Notes: generated by a model not told the origin, from the sequence alone. 64,000 bases of DNA from Pseudomonas mandelii (GCF_006438925.1 NZ_RCZA01000001.1:620001-684000), one strand, 5' to 3'; positions 26,007 to 35,883 are shown, counted from the first letter of the stretch. Numbers and translations are program-made.

Positions 26007-27407
26007 ATGAGCATCTATGACGTCGTGATTCTGGGCGGAGGCCCCGGTGGTTATAACGCGGCGATCCGCGCCGGTCAGTTGGGCCTCAGAGCGGTTTGCG
26101 TAGAAGGACGCGCCACGCTCGGCGGCACCTGCCTGAACGTCGGTTGCATGCCGTCAAAAGCGTTGCTGCACGCCTCCGAACTCTACGACGCCGCCATGGG
26201 CGCGGAATTCGCCAACCTGGGGATTGAAGTCAAACCCACACTCAACCTCGCGCAGATGATGAAACAAAAGGATGAAAGCGTTGCAGGATTGACCAAAGGC
26301 ATCGAGTTTCTGTTTCGCAAAAACAAAGTCCACTGGATCAAGGGCTGGGGCCACATCGACGGGCCCGGCAAAGTGACGGTGACCGACAGCCAGGGCGTCA
26401 AGACCGAACTGAACGCCAAGAACATCATCATCGCCACAGGTTCCGAGCCCACTCCCCTGCCCGGTGTGGACATCGACAACAAACGCATCCTCGATTCAAC
26501 GGGCGCGCTGTCGCTGACTGAAGTGCCCAAGCATCTGGTGGTGATCGGCGCCGGAGTGATCGGTCTGGAGTTGGGCTCGGTGTGGCGCCGTTTGGGCGCT
26601 CAAGTGACGGTGATCGAGTTTCTCGACCGGATCTGCCCCGGTGTGGATGGTGAAGCCGGCAAAACCCTGCAACGTTCGTTGAGTAAACAGGGCATCAACT
26701 TCAAATTGAGTTGCAAAGTCACCAGCGCCACGACCTCGGCGACCGGCGTTCAACTCAGCGTCGAACCCGCGGCTGGTGGCACCACCGAACTGCTTGAAGC
26801 GGATTACGTGCTGGTATCCATCGGGCGCCGGCCTTACACCCACGGCCTGGGGCTGGAAAACGTCGGCCTCGCCACGGATAAACGCGGCATGCTCGCCAAC
26901 AAGGGCCATCGCACCGAAGCCGCTGGCATTTGGGTGATCGGCGACGTCACGTCCGGGCCGATGCTCGCCCACAAGGCCGAAGACGAGGCCATGGTCTGCA
27001 TCGAGCAGATTGTCGGCAAGGCGGCCGAGGTCAACTACGACCTGATCCCCAACGTGATCTACACCAAACCCGAACTGGCCAGCGTCGGCAAGACCGAAGA
27101 ACAACTGAAGGCCGAAGGTCGTGCCTACAAGGTCGGCAAGTTTCCCTTCACCGCCAACAGCCGGGCAAAGATCAATCACGAAACCGAAGGCTTCGCCAAA
27201 GTGCTGGCCGATGAGCGCACCGACGAGATTCTCGGCGTACACCTTGTGGGCCCAAGTGTCAGTGAAATGATTGGCGAATACTGTGTGGCCATGGAGTTCA
27301 GCGCCTCTGCCGAAGACATTGCCCTGACCTGCCATCCACACCCGACCCGCTCCGAGGCCTTGCGTCAGGCGGCGATGAATGTGGAGGGGATGGCGACGCA
27401 GATGTAA
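26007..27407 (+). CDS. lpd: Dihydrolipoyl dehydrogenase (Lpd3-like)
   Basis: A 466-residue flavoprotein disulfide reductase that reoxidises the lipoamide of 2-oxoacid dehydrogenase or glycine cleavage complexes with NAD+. FAD motif GGGPGGYNAA is at the N-terminus; redox cysteines are in GGTCLNVGC at 42 and 47; the NAD motif GAGVIGLELGS is near 185; the catalytic His-Glu pair is in HPHPTRSE at the C-terminus. No E1 or E2 gene is nearby, as for the stand-alone Lpd3 of P. aeruginosa. The ATG at 26007 has CAGGAG at ideal spacing, so the longer frame from 25899 is rejected. Confidence 0.93.
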   Translation: MSIYDVVILGGGPGGYNAAIRAGQLGLRAVCVEGRATLGGTCLNVGCMPSKALLHASELYDAAMGAEFANLGIEVKPTLNLAQMMKQKDESVAGLTKGIEFLFRKNKVHWIKGWGHIDGPGKVTVTDSQGVKTELNAKNIIIATGSEPTPLPGVDIDNKRILDSTGALSLTEVPKHLVVIGAGVIGLELGSVWRRLGAQVTVIEFLDRICPGVDGEAGKTLQRSLSKQGINFKLSCKVTSATTSATGVQLSVEPAAGGTTELLEADYVLVSIGRRPYTHGLGLENVGLATDKRGMLANKGHRTEAAGIWVIGDVTSGPMLAHKAEDEAMVCIEQIVGKAAEVNYDLIPNVIYTKPELASVGKTEEQLKAEGRAYKVGKFPFTANSRAKINHETEGFAKVLADERTDEILGVHLVGPSVSEMIGEYCVAMEFSASAEDIALTCHPHPTRSEALRQAAMNVEGMATQM

Positions 27408-27479
27408 GCCTGGAGGTTGGCGGTGGCGGGTCTACCGCTATCGTCGGAATGCCGCCCAGACCAAGCTCGCGATTGGGTC

Positions 27480-27953
27480 TCAGGCCGGCAAATGTTCCAA
27501 CGGCAACGCCCCTGGCGTCTTCACCGTATGAATCGCAAAGTTGCTGCGGATGTCGCTCACGCCCGGCAATTTCAGCAAACGCCCCGTGAGGAAACGGTCA
27601 TAGGCACGCAGGTCCGGCACCACCACTTGCAGCAGAAAATCCGATTCCCCTGACACCAGAAACGCCGAAATCACCTCGGGTAACGCCGTCACGGCCAGGC
27701 GAAAGGCTTCGGCTTGCTCATCGTTGTGCCGCTCGACCTTGACCCCGACAAACACCGTCAGCCCAAGCCCTACTTCGTCGCGATCCAGATTGGCCTGGTA
27801 ACCGCGTATCACCCCGGCTTCTTCAAGCATCCGTACCCGACGCAAACAAGGCGAAGCGGACAGGCCGATCTCGTCAGCCAGTTGCACGTTGCTCAGGCGA
27901 CCGTCCCGTTGCAGGGCTGCGAGAATCTTGCGGTCATAGGCGTCGAGTTTCAT
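27480..27953 (-). CDS. Lrp/AsnC family transcriptional regulator
   Basis: A 157-residue regulator. The winged helix-turn-helix (residues 1-60) includes LSNVQLADEIGLSASPCLRRV, the typical Lrp recognition helix. The RAM effector domain follows (LDRDEVGLGLTVFV, VVPDLRAYDRFL) and probably binds an amino acid. It is divergent from a LysE-family exporter gene 145 bases away, the common arrangement in which the regulator senses the exported amino acid. Confidence 0.9.
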   Translation of the reverse strand: MKLDAYDRKILAALQRDGRLSNVQLADEIGLSASPCLRRVRMLEEAGVIRGYQANLDRDEVGLGLTVFVGVKVERHNDEQAEAFRLAVTALPEVISAFLVSGESDFLLQVVVPDLRAYDRFLTGRLLKLPGVSDIRSNFAIHTVKTPGALPLEHLPA

Positions 27954-28098
27954 GGTTTGGCAGATCCTGATGGTTCAAATGCAATTCAGTGGCAGGTTAT
28001 GCCAACCAGAAGCATTTTAGAAGCGAACTACGCAACCACCTGCCCTGCCCTTCAGTCCTAGACTGACCGGACCGAATCGACAACGAATGGGGTGCAAC

Positions 28099-28728
28099 GT
28101 GGCAGGACTCTGGGTGTTTTTCATGGCGCTGGCGGTGGTCTATCTGTTGCCGGGCCCGGACATGATCCTGTTGTTGCAGACGGGTGCCCGTCAGGGCAAA
28201 GGCGCGGCGCTGGCGACTGCGGTGGGTCTGGGTGTGGCCCGGGGATGCCATGTGGCGTTGGCAGCGTTGGGGTTGGCGGCACTGTTCAAGGCTGCGCCCT
28301 GGACGTTCGACGTGGTACGCCTGGCCGGGGCCGCCTATCTACTGTGGATCGGCATTCAATGCCTGCGAACCACCATGCTGCCGAACTTGAACGGAGCAGA
28401 CTCCACCGCCGAGAAACATCGCTGGCGTGCAGCGATCCAGCGCGGTTTGCTGACCAACCTGCTCAACCCCAAAGCGTTGCTGTTCTGCTCGGTGCTGCTG
28501 CCGCAGTTCATCGATCCACAGGCCGGGCCAGTGCTCGCACAATTTGCGACCCTCGGAATAGTGCTGGTCGGTGTCGGTTTGCTGTTCGACAGCGCTTACG
28601 CACTGACCGGCGCAGCGCTGGGCCGTTGGCTGCAACGCAGTCCTTCGGCCCAGCGCCTGCAGCAATGGCTGTTTGGCAGCCTGTTGATCGGCTTCGCCGT
28701 GCGGCTGACCTTTGTGCAACAGGCTTGA
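28099..28728 (+). CDS. LysE/RhtB family amino-acid exporter
   Basis: A 209-residue inner-membrane protein of six helices. The N-terminus (AGLWVFFMALAVVYLLPGPDMILLLQTG) carries the LysE signature PGPDM, and NLLNPKALLF is the second family motif. It probably exports an amino acid. The GTG at 28099 is chosen because GGGG lies seven bases before it; an ATG at 28087 is also in frame. It is divergent from the Lrp gene and converges on the TPR gene three bases later. Confidence 0.85.
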   Translation: MAGLWVFFMALAVVYLLPGPDMILLLQTGARQGKGAALATAVGLGVARGCHVALAALGLAALFKAAPWTFDVVRLAGAAYLLWIGIQCLRTTMLPNLNGADSTAEKHRWRAAIQRGLLTNLLNPKALLFCSVLLPQFIDPQAGPVLAQFATLGIVLVGVGLLFDSAYALTGAALGRWLQRSPSAQRLQQWLFGSLLIGFAVRLTFVQQA

Positions 28729-28731
28729 GCC

Positions 28732-30846
28732 TTACCGCGTTTTACGGCGGCGATTGATCAGCAACAGCGCCGCGGCCGTGACTGCTATCACACCGCCAAT
28801 CTGCAACGGTGTTTTGTAGGGCCGCAGCTGCGAGCGCGCGGCGTCGGTGACTTGGGTCACATAGCGCTTGTCGGCGCTCTGAAAGTCCGGATCCTGGCAT
28901 TGGTGACCAAAATCTCCGGCCCAGACCACGTACGGGCCTTCCTCGACATAACGACGGTAGAACGCGCTTTGCTCTTGCAGACTGGAGCCCCACGACGAAG
29001 CCTTGCACAGCACCGAAGCAAACGCCTGACTGCTGTGGGGCAGCTGATCAGCGGCCTTGCTCGCCAGCGCCGTGGCGACAAAACGGTAGTGGAAACGCTC
29101 ATCAGGCTGCGCCACCGTGGCTTGCTGGCGCTGCACTTCACCCTCGGCCATCAGCGGTCCAACCTTGAGCTCGGGCGCTTCCAGACTGTAATTGCCACCG
29201 AAGGTGGCGTAATCCGGGGACAGCTCGTAGCCCAACAACTCCATTCCGTCGAAACGCGCCAGCGTCGCTGCATGGTAATAAGCGAGTGCCCGTTTGGTCG
29301 GCCACCATTTTGATTCGGCGTCGTGGCGCAACTGCCCATACCACTTGGCCTTGGCCTGGAAGTCGGTGTTATCGAAATAGGCTGGCGCTTCGTCGTACCG
29401 CTCTTCGCGCAGCAAGCGCCGCCCGAGCAAATTGCGCAGTTTCGCCGCCACCGGTAACTGCACGTAGTTATCGCGATCCTGCTGAGTCAGAGGGGGCGGT
29501 GCCGGCACTTGAGTGTCGACGTATTGCTTGAGCTCATCGACGGTCAACACCCGCTCGGCGACCGTGGCTGCGTCGAACCAGTAAATATCTTTACTGCGAT
29601 AAAGCTGATCGAACGCTTGCAGGTAATCCCCGCGTTGCAACGCCAGGATCGCGCTTTCCCCTTCAACCCGGCACTTTGGCTGAAGCGTTTCGAAGTCCCA
29701 GTCTGGCGTGCGCCGCTCACCCCAGGACTCATTCTGCGGGAAGGCTTGGGCAGCCTTGGCATACGCTGCGGCAGCCGCGTTTTTATCGCCATCGCGCACG
29801 GCCAGTTTGGCCCGCAGCCACCACGCCAGTCCGCCGTCACCGGCGTGTTCGAGGAACGCCTTGGCGCTGGTGTAATCACCCTGTTGATAATTTACCGCTG
29901 CCAGCCGATCAGCGTTGTCGAGGCTACCGCGGGTGCTGTTTTGCAGCAGTTTGATCAGTTTCAATTCATTTGGCGGTTGATCACCGAATGACCAGCCCAG
30001 TCGGCTGATCAACGACGCCGTCACCAGTTGCTGTACCGGTTTGCCCTTGAGCAACACGGCCAGTTGATCGTCAGGCATCGCTGCGAGGTCGGCTACCAAC
30101 AGTTTCAGCGAGGTGTAACCCACCGCCGAGCCCTGAAGGTTTTGCGTGGCGTAGAGTTCGATGGCGCGATTCCAGTCGCCGGCCGTGCGGGCCACGCGGG
30201 CCTCTTCACCAAGACTGGCGACGCCCAGTTCCAGAGGGTCACTGAAGCCGTCGATATTCAGCTGGCGGGTCTGCTCGAAGGCCTTTCGAGACTGAGTCAA
30301 CAAGTCAGGGCCAGCGTCCGCTTCGGAGCTCATGGCAAACAGCGCCCGACCTAACGAATAAGCAGCCCAGGTGCTGCGCAACGCCCGTTGATCCGCCGGC
30401 AATGCCAGCACCTTCTGGAAGTACTCGGCTGCCAGTCCATGATCACCGGCATTGAATGCCACCGCACCAGCCAGATAGAGCGTGAGCTCAGCCGGAAGGC
30501 TCGCACCCTGAATCTCGACCTCATGCGCATCGGTCAGGCTGCGTAACTGTTTCACCAGCGTTTGCTGCTCAGCCGTCAAACCGGATTGCTCAGCCTGATC
30601 CCGCTGTTCTGCGTAGTCGGGCGCATCCATGTTATAGGCAGTTTCGGTGACATTTTTCAGCCCGGCGACCGCATGTCCGAGGCGACTGATTTCAAATCTG
30701 AAGTTGCCTTCCGGCAGCTCCGCCAGCGACTGGCCGCGGTTGTCCAGCAGACGCATCGGAAAATCCGGCCCACAGGCCAGCGCCGAACCCAGCGGCAGGC
30801 TGAGGCTCAGGCAAAGCAGATGGCGGGGCCAGTTACGGGTAAACAT
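28732..30846 (-). CDS. Exported TPR-like protein of unknown function
   Basis: A 704-residue protein with a signal peptide (MFTRNWPRHLLCLSLSLPLGSALA, then CGPDFP). The lipobox is imperfect, so lipidation is uncertain. Helix pairs of TPR type repeat through the chain, for example YLAGAVAFNAGDHGLAAEYFQKVL, AVRDGDKNAAAAAYAKAAQAFP and LGRRLLREERYDEAPAYFD. A final hydrophobic helix (IGGVIAVTAAALLLINRRRKTR) suggests anchoring at both ends. The ATG at 30846 is used; the frame extends to 30996 without a signal peptide. It overlaps the DUF3142 gene by 14 bases and is co-transcribed with it. Confidence 0.78.
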   Translation of the reverse strand: MFTRNWPRHLLCLSLSLPLGSALACGPDFPMRLLDNRGQSLAELPEGNFRFEISRLGHAVAGLKNVTETAYNMDAPDYAEQRDQAEQSGLTAEQQTLVKQLRSLTDAHEVEIQGASLPAELTLYLAGAVAFNAGDHGLAAEYFQKVLALPADQRALRSTWAAYSLGRALFAMSSEADAGPDLLTQSRKAFEQTRQLNIDGFSDPLELGVASLGEEARVARTAGDWNRAIELYATQNLQGSAVGYTSLKLLVADLAAMPDDQLAVLLKGKPVQQLVTASLISRLGWSFGDQPPNELKLIKLLQNSTRGSLDNADRLAAVNYQQGDYTSAKAFLEHAGDGGLAWWLRAKLAVRDGDKNAAAAAYAKAAQAFPQNESWGERRTPDWDFETLQPKCRVEGESAILALQRGDYLQAFDQLYRSKDIYWFDAATVAERVLTVDELKQYVDTQVPAPPPLTQQDRDNYVQLPVAAKLRNLLGRRLLREERYDEAPAYFDNTDFQAKAKWYGQLRHDAESKWWPTKRALAYYHAATLARFDGMELLGYELSPDYATFGGNYSLEAPELKVGPLMAEGEVQRQQATVAQPDERFHYRFVATALASKAADQLPHSSQAFASVLCKASSWGSSLQEQSAFYRRYVEEGPYVVWAGDFGHQCQDPDFQSADKRYVTQVTDAARSQLRPYKTPLQIGGVIAVTAAALLLINRRRKTR

Positions 30847-32026
30847 TCGAACCTCCTTGATCAATATGTGCGCAACGAGCCCAACCAATGGCGCGCTGCC
30901 CGCCGGCCGGTATTCGACCCTCGCGCAGGCGGGTGAAGGTAAGCAGATCCGGACGCTGTTGCAATGCATAACCGGCCAGCGCATCAGCACCGTCACAGCC
31001 CTGCACCGCGAGTGTCAGGCGTTCGGGCCAGGCGCTGTCGAGGTTGCCCTGATTGCTGAGGCTGATGTCATAGAGGCCTTCTTGCGCAGAGAGTTTCAGC
31101 GCCAAGTGACTGTCGAGGGCGTCGCCACGCGCCACGGCGCTCAGGGTCGTCAGACTCCAGGCCCGGCGGTCGCTGGCCAGCGGCAAACGAAACCAGATCA
31201 GGCCCGCCAGATGAGCCGGTGGATCGTTGCGCAACTCGGTCCCGAGTCGGCTCAGTTGCTGCGGATCGGCTAGTAATTCCCGGCGTTTGCCGCCCTGTTC
31301 GATCGGCACTTCGCTTTCCACTACCGGCGCACCGCCGCCCGGCAACAACGCTACACCGTAGGCCGGCAGCGCCAGATAGAACGGTTTGGAAGTGATGCGG
31401 CTCCAGGCCCTGGTCCATTTACCGGCCTGATCCGGGTCGAACAAGCCAAGACGCGGATCGCTCACCGCGTGCACCTGCAACACGCTGCTATCGACTGTGG
31501 ATAACAGCGTCGGCAACTCGGGACTGTCGAGCCAGGCCGGCAATGCGGTGATGCTCAGTGGAATAGAGGCTGGCAAAACTGCGCGCAGGTGCGTAAGAAA
31601 TTCGCGGTAGGTCGGTAGCCGAGCATTACCGGCATCGTGGTCGATTTCCACGCCGGAGAGATTCAGCCCCTGCCCTTGCCAATCGCCGAGCACCTGCTGG
31701 ATCTGCACGATGACTTCGTCCCGATCCAGCGACTTGAGTTGGCCGTCGAGACGAATCACCGCGATCAGCGGCCGACCATCACGGTTGAGCAGCGCCGGAT
31801 CAATCCGCGCCCGGCTCCAACCTGCCTCGGGGAATGCCTGCAAGGCCAGCACCCGCAGCGTGGAAAAGTCAGCGCGGCTGTCCCTCAACGCCGCTTCATG
31901 GGCCGGTGTCCATTGTCGTTGCCAAACGTAGAGTTGCTGATCGAGCGGTGACGCGTCCTGTCGTTCGCAACCGTTGAGCAATGCCACCGCGACAATCAAC
32001 GCCGACAGACGAGCGAAAAAATACAT
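30833..32026 (-). CDS. DUF3142 lipoprotein
   Basis: A 397-residue lipoprotein: signal MYFFARLSALIVAVALLNG with the lipobox LLNGC (Cys 20). The body has the DUF3142 pattern (QQLYVWQRQWTPAHEAAL, then GLNLSGVEIDHDAGNARL and QVHAVSDP). The strand-then-acidic pattern GVEIDHD recalls TIM-barrel glycoside hydrolase folds, but no catalytic pair is proven. It is the first gene of a two-gene unit with the TPR protein, overlapping by 14 bases, so the two probably act together in the envelope. Confidence 0.82.
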   Translation of the reverse strand: MYFFARLSALIVAVALLNGCERQDASPLDQQLYVWQRQWTPAHEAALRDSRADFSTLRVLALQAFPEAGWSRARIDPALLNRDGRPLIAVIRLDGQLKSLDRDEVIVQIQQVLGDWQGQGLNLSGVEIDHDAGNARLPTYREFLTHLRAVLPASIPLSITALPAWLDSPELPTLLSTVDSSVLQVHAVSDPRLGLFDPDQAGKWTRAWSRITSKPFYLALPAYGVALLPGGGAPVVESEVPIEQGGKRRELLADPQQLSRLGTELRNDPPAHLAGLIWFRLPLASDRRAWSLTTLSAVARGDALDSHLALKLSAQEGLYDISLSNQGNLDSAWPERLTLAVQGCDGADALAGYALQQRPDLLTFTRLREGRIPAGGQRAIGWARCAHIDQGGSNVYP

Positions 32027-32076
32027 ACCGAATCTGATCCCTTATCGCAGCGGCCAGAAGCTGCGTTCGGCAGATG

Positions 32077-34107
32077 CTACAGGTCGAGGACCAACGGCTG
32101 CGACCCCTGCGCCGGAATCGCACAACAAATCAGCACTTGTCCGTCGTCCGGCACGTCGGCCGGCGGCTGTGGATAATTCACCTGGCCGCTGATCAGGCGA
32201 GTCTTGCAGGTCCCGCAGGAACCACCGCGGCAACTGAATTCCGGGCGCAATCCACGGCTTTCCGCCAACTCCAGCAAACTGCCACCGTCCGGTTGCCAGC
32301 GGGCCTCTTTAGCCGAGCGCTGAAACACCACCGGCACGGAGGTGGTAGCAGCGGGTGGTTGCTCGATGACCACTGCGTCGCGATCCGGTACCCGGCGCAA
32401 GGTCGAGGGGCCGAAGGTTTCGGCGTGAATCCTTGCATCACGGATGTCCAGTTCCCGCAGGCTGTCGTACAGCCCTTGGGTAAAACTGCCTGGACCGCAG
32501 AGGACGAAATCCAGCTGATCGTAGTCCTCCACTTCAAGAATGGTTTTGAGCAACGCTGTGTCGATCCGCCCGTTCAGGTCGAAATCCTCACCCTCCAAGG
32601 CCCCGGCTTCCGGCTGACTCACCAGACGCAATACCCTGACCGCATCGCCCGCGCCATCAAGCAAGCGATCCAGCTCAGGACGAAACGCTTGATCGGCCAA
32701 CGTCCGCGAACTCTGGAAAAACCAGGTCGGCCGGATGCGGCGGGTGCGCAGGCCTTGATAAACCACCTCGCGCAGCATCGACAGCAGCGGCGTGATGCCG
32801 ACACCGGCAGCCAACAACACCAGTGGCCGACGTTCATTAGGTGCTACGGTGAAATGCCCTTGAGGCGCACGGGCCTCCAACAGATCACCCACGCGCACCT
32901 GTTCATGCAGGTACGAAGACACCAAGCCTTCACGCTTCACGCTGATGCGGAAAAAATCATCGGACGGCGCGCTCGACAGGCTGTAAGTGCGGATGTGCAC
33001 CTCGCCGGCAATATTGAACCGCAGGGGCAAATGCTGCCCGGCCTGAAACACTGGCAACCCCGCCCCATCGGCAGGCTCCAGATAGATAGAGCGGATGTTG
33101 TGGCTTTCCTCTTTGATGCGCGCCACCCGCAGAAGCCGCCAACTATCGCCCAAGGCCTGGGCTTGCAGACGGGCGTTGGCCTGCACCCAGGTGCCGGTGA
33201 GCAAACTGGTGGGGGACACGCCGTCGAAGCGCCACCGCAGAGCAAGCGCGGCGGGCCGACGCACCACGCTTTCCACCTCGAATGTCCACAAGCGCTCGGC
33301 CCCTTGAAATGCCTCGACCTGTGGGCCTTCAAGAATGACTTCGGCGCGACCGCTGAGGTGCAGCAGGTCTCCCGAATTGAAATCGATAAACAGCAAACCG
33401 GCTCGGGGATTGAGCAGCAGGTTGCCCAAGGTGTTGAAAAACAGATTGCCGGCGAAATCGGGAATGGTCAGGCGATTGCCTTCTACCTGTACGAAACCGG
33501 CCTGGCCGCCGCGGTGAGAAACATCCACCGAGCGTTGGCCATCAACGTCCACGTAACTGGCGACAAAGAACGTATCGGCTCCCGCGATCAGGGTTTTGGC
33601 CGCTTCATCCAGCCCGTTGAGGTGTTGCGCGATGCGAGTCGACGGATCCGCCAACGGCACTGAGCGAAACTGCCGCAATTGGATGTATTGCGGGCAATTG
33701 CCGAAGGACTGCTCCACCGTCACATCGAAGCCGCTTGCCGTCATCGCGCCGACTCGGCCGTTGAGACGATTGCGGCGACGGGTGTGCAGTTCGATCCCCA
33801 GCAGGCCGATGGCCGCACCCTCCGTCAATTGAGCCGGATCGTCGGCGCCCGGCAGGCTGCAAAATTGCAGTGCGCCCGGCTCGGGCGAGTGAGCGAAACC
33901 CGGTGGCCCTTCAAGAATACTGGTCCAAGGATTTCCGTCGGCATCCACCGCGCCGTACAGCATGAATGGCAATTGCTCATAGAACGTGCGGTGCTGATCC
34001 GGCATCTCGCGGCGAATCACCTTACGACCGAGCACCTCCATTCGTTCGGCAATGCCCACATGAGCCTGCAATTGTTTCTCTCCAGCGTGCCAGGGTGAAC
34101 GGTCCAC
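32077..34107 (-). CDS. PNPOx-like / ferredoxin reductase / 2Fe-2S triple-domain protein
   Basis: A 676-residue cytosolic fusion. Residues 1-300 form a pyridoxamine-phosphate-oxidase-like FMN barrel (TFFVASYVDVDGQRSVDVSHRGG near 180, with the FLFIDF-type strand). Residues 330-560 are a FAD/NAD(P) reductase: RTYSLSSAPSD binds FAD, GVGITPLLSMLRE and CGPGSFT bind the nicotinamide. Residues 590-676 are a plant-type ferredoxin with Cys in CRGGSCGTC and CC near the end. An electron path NAD(P)H to FAD to 2Fe-2S to FMN is inferred. Start is GTG 34107 with GGGGAG upstream. The GST gene follows on the same strand. Confidence 0.87.
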   Translation of the reverse strand: MDRSPWHAGEKQLQAHVGIAERMEVLGRKVIRREMPDQHRTFYEQLPFMLYGAVDADGNPWTSILEGPPGFAHSPEPGALQFCSLPGADDPAQLTEGAAIGLLGIELHTRRRNRLNGRVGAMTASGFDVTVEQSFGNCPQYIQLRQFRSVPLADPSTRIAQHLNGLDEAAKTLIAGADTFFVASYVDVDGQRSVDVSHRGGQAGFVQVEGNRLTIPDFAGNLFFNTLGNLLLNPRAGLLFIDFNSGDLLHLSGRAEVILEGPQVEAFQGAERLWTFEVESVVRRPAALALRWRFDGVSPTSLLTGTWVQANARLQAQALGDSWRLLRVARIKEESHNIRSIYLEPADGAGLPVFQAGQHLPLRFNIAGEVHIRTYSLSSAPSDDFFRISVKREGLVSSYLHEQVRVGDLLEARAPQGHFTVAPNERRPLVLLAAGVGITPLLSMLREVVYQGLRTRRIRPTWFFQSSRTLADQAFRPELDRLLDGAGDAVRVLRLVSQPEAGALEGEDFDLNGRIDTALLKTILEVEDYDQLDFVLCGPGSFTQGLYDSLRELDIRDARIHAETFGPSTLRRVPDRDAVVIEQPPAATTSVPVVFQRSAKEARWQPDGGSLLELAESRGLRPEFSCRGGSCGTCKTRLISGQVNYPQPPADVPDDGQVLICCAIPAQGSQPLVLDL

Positions 34108-34170
34108 AACGACTTCTCCCCTGCGCCATTGGCGCAGTGTGAACGACCCGACAGTGTCGGGCCGTAAGCA

Positions 34171-34797
34171 TCAGGCAGTTTTTTGCAGACCGGCAACGGT
34201 GCGCGGCATGCCGACAAACCCTGGCAAGGCTTCGATCCGCGCCAGCCAGGCGCGGATGTTGGCGTAGTCCTCCAGCGACACGTTTCCTTCCGGTGCGTGG
34301 GCGATGTAGCTGTAGGCCGAAACGTCGGCAATGGTTGGCTCGGTGCCAGCCAGATAAGGCGTTGCAGCCAGTTCCTGATCGATGACCTTGAGCACAACGT
34401 GCGAATAAGCGATCACCTCTTCAGCGTTGTAAGGCGCACCAAACACCGTGATCAGCCTTGCTCTGGCGGGGCCAAAGGCAATCGGCCCAGCGGCAACGGA
34501 CAACCAACGCTGAACCTTGGCCGCACCGACCGGATCGGCTGGCAGCCAGCGGCCATTGCCATATTTCTGTGCCAGGTAGACCAGGATCGCATTGGAGTCA
34601 GCCAACACCACACCTTGATCATCAAGGACCGGAACCTGACCAAATGAGTTGAGTGCAAGGAAGTCCGGCTGTTTGTGCGCGCCCTTGGCCAGGTCGACAA
34701 ATATCAGCTCGGTCGGCAGTTGCAGCAGGGACAGCATCAGTTCTACACGGTGAGCGTGGCCGGAACGTGGGAAGTTGTAGAGTTTGATCGCTTGCAT
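34171..34797 (-). CDS. Glutathione S-transferase family protein
   Basis: A 208-residue GST. The N-terminal thioredoxin-like domain (residues 1-80) has [15 protein letters not shown] and the cis-Pro and Glu/Asp-Ser motif [19 protein letters not shown] that binds glutathione. The all-helical C-terminal domain includes [13 protein letters not shown] with the conserved N-capping box. The substrate is unknown. The ATG at 34797 has GGAG six bases upstream. It precedes the PNPOx fusion gene by 63 bases on the same strand and may be co-expressed; the LysR gene lies upstream. Confidence 0.9.
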   Translation of the reverse strand: MQAIKLYNFPRSGHAHRVELMLSLLQLPTELIFVDLAKGAHKQPDFLALNSFGQVPVLDDQGVVLADSNAILVYLAQKYGNGRWLPADPVGAAKVQRWLSVAAGPIAFGPARARLITVFGAPYNAEEVIAYSHVVLKVIDQELAATPYLAGTEPTIADVSAYSYIAHAPEGNVSLEDYANIRAWLARIEALPGFVGMPRTVAGLQKTA

Positions 34798-34928
34798 GGT
34801 CGACTCCGCTGGCTGGTGGCGCTGTTGAACAGAGATCAGCACCGATGGGGCGCTATCTTCCACCCGCAACCAAAACAACAGAATAACCAGCCAACGCAAT
34901 CCATTATTTCACCATGTGAAATAAACCA

Positions 34929-35831
34929 TCACGCCTGCAAGGACGGATGCTCACGCAGCGCGCTCACCGCAAAATCCACAAAACTGCGAATCCGCGCAGG
35001 GGCCTTGCGCCCGCCCTGATAGACCACATGGATAGGCAATGGCGGTAGTTCGAAGTCAGCCAGAACGATTTCCAGCTCACCGGAGGCGACTTTACTCGCG
35101 ACCTGATAAGACAGAACCCGGGTCAACCCCAAACCCAGGCATGCCGCCGTAATGGCCGCCTGATTGGCCGTCACCACCAGGCGCGGCGCTGGTCGAACAC
35201 TCAGCGGCTCTCCCCCTTCGAGGAACGGCCAGGTTTTCGACTGACCGATAGAGGACGTCGCAATAACCGGCGCCTGAGCCAGATCCTGAGGATGTCGAGG
35301 TCGACCATGGGCCGTCAGGAATTCCCGCGAGCCGCAAATCACCCGCCGAACCTCCCCCACGCGAATCGCGTGCTGATTACTGTCGGGCAACTCACCGATC
35401 CGCACGGCGACATCGATGCCCTCCTCGACCATGCTGACCACTCGATCGACCAGCAACCCATTGATGCTGACCTCAGGAAATTGCCTCAGATAATTCACCA
35501 TCACTGGCGTGACAAACAACTCACCAAACAACACCGGCGCAGTAATCGTCAATTGCCCACGCGGTTGGGTGTGGCTGCCCGCCGCCGAGTCCTCGGCTTC
35601 CTGCACCTCGGCGAGAATCCTCCGACAGTCTTCCAGGTAACGCTGACCCGCCTCGCTCAAATGCACACTGCGGGTGGTTCGCGTCAGCAGCAACGTGCCG
35701 ATGCGTTTCTCCAGCGCTGCCACTGCGCGAGTCACGCTGGCGGCCGATAGGCCCAAACGCCGCGCCGCCGCCGAGAAGCCTTGGTCTTGGGCGACGGCAG
35801 CGAAGACCTGCATTTCCTGGAATCGGTCCAT
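34929..35831 (-). CDS. LysR family transcriptional regulator
   Basis: A 300-residue regulator: helix-turn-helix at residues 1-60 (FSAAARRLGLSAASVTRAVAALEKRIG) and a LysR effector domain (about 90-295) with AVRIGELPDSNQHAIRVGEV. The lone ATG at 35831 follows a short gap. Same strand and close to the GST and PNPOx fusion genes, so these may be its targets. The inducer is unknown. Confidence 0.88.
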   Translation of the reverse strand: MDRFQEMQVFAAVAQDQGFSAAARRLGLSAASVTRAVAALEKRIGTLLLTRTTRSVHLSEAGQRYLEDCRRILAEVQEAEDSAAGSHTQPRGQLTITAPVLFGELFVTPVMVNYLRQFPEVSINGLLVDRVVSMVEEGIDVAVRIGELPDSNQHAIRVGEVRRVICGSREFLTAHGRPRHPQDLAQAPVIATSSIGQSKTWPFLEGGEPLSVRPAPRLVVTANQAAITAACLGLGLTRVLSYQVASKVASGELEIVLADFELPPLPIHVVYQGGRKAPARIRSFVDFAVSALREHPSLQA

Positions 35832-35852
35832 GGGCGTGTCCTCAATTCAGAT

Positions 35853-35883
35853 AAAAAAATCGCAACCGTAGGCTGCGATTTTT
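35853..35883. terminator. Terminator-like hairpin upstream of lysR
   Basis: CGCAACC / GGCTGCG closes a three-base loop (one G-T pair) with an A-run before and a T-run after, so it could end transcription in both directions. It resembles the stem at 4772 and may be REP-derived. It lies between the lysR start and the accessory block. Confidence 0.5.

Noticed and set aside
32074..33663. 529-codon plus-strand frame opposite the PNPOx fusion gene
   Set aside because: The minus-strand protein has three clear domains; this one has none.
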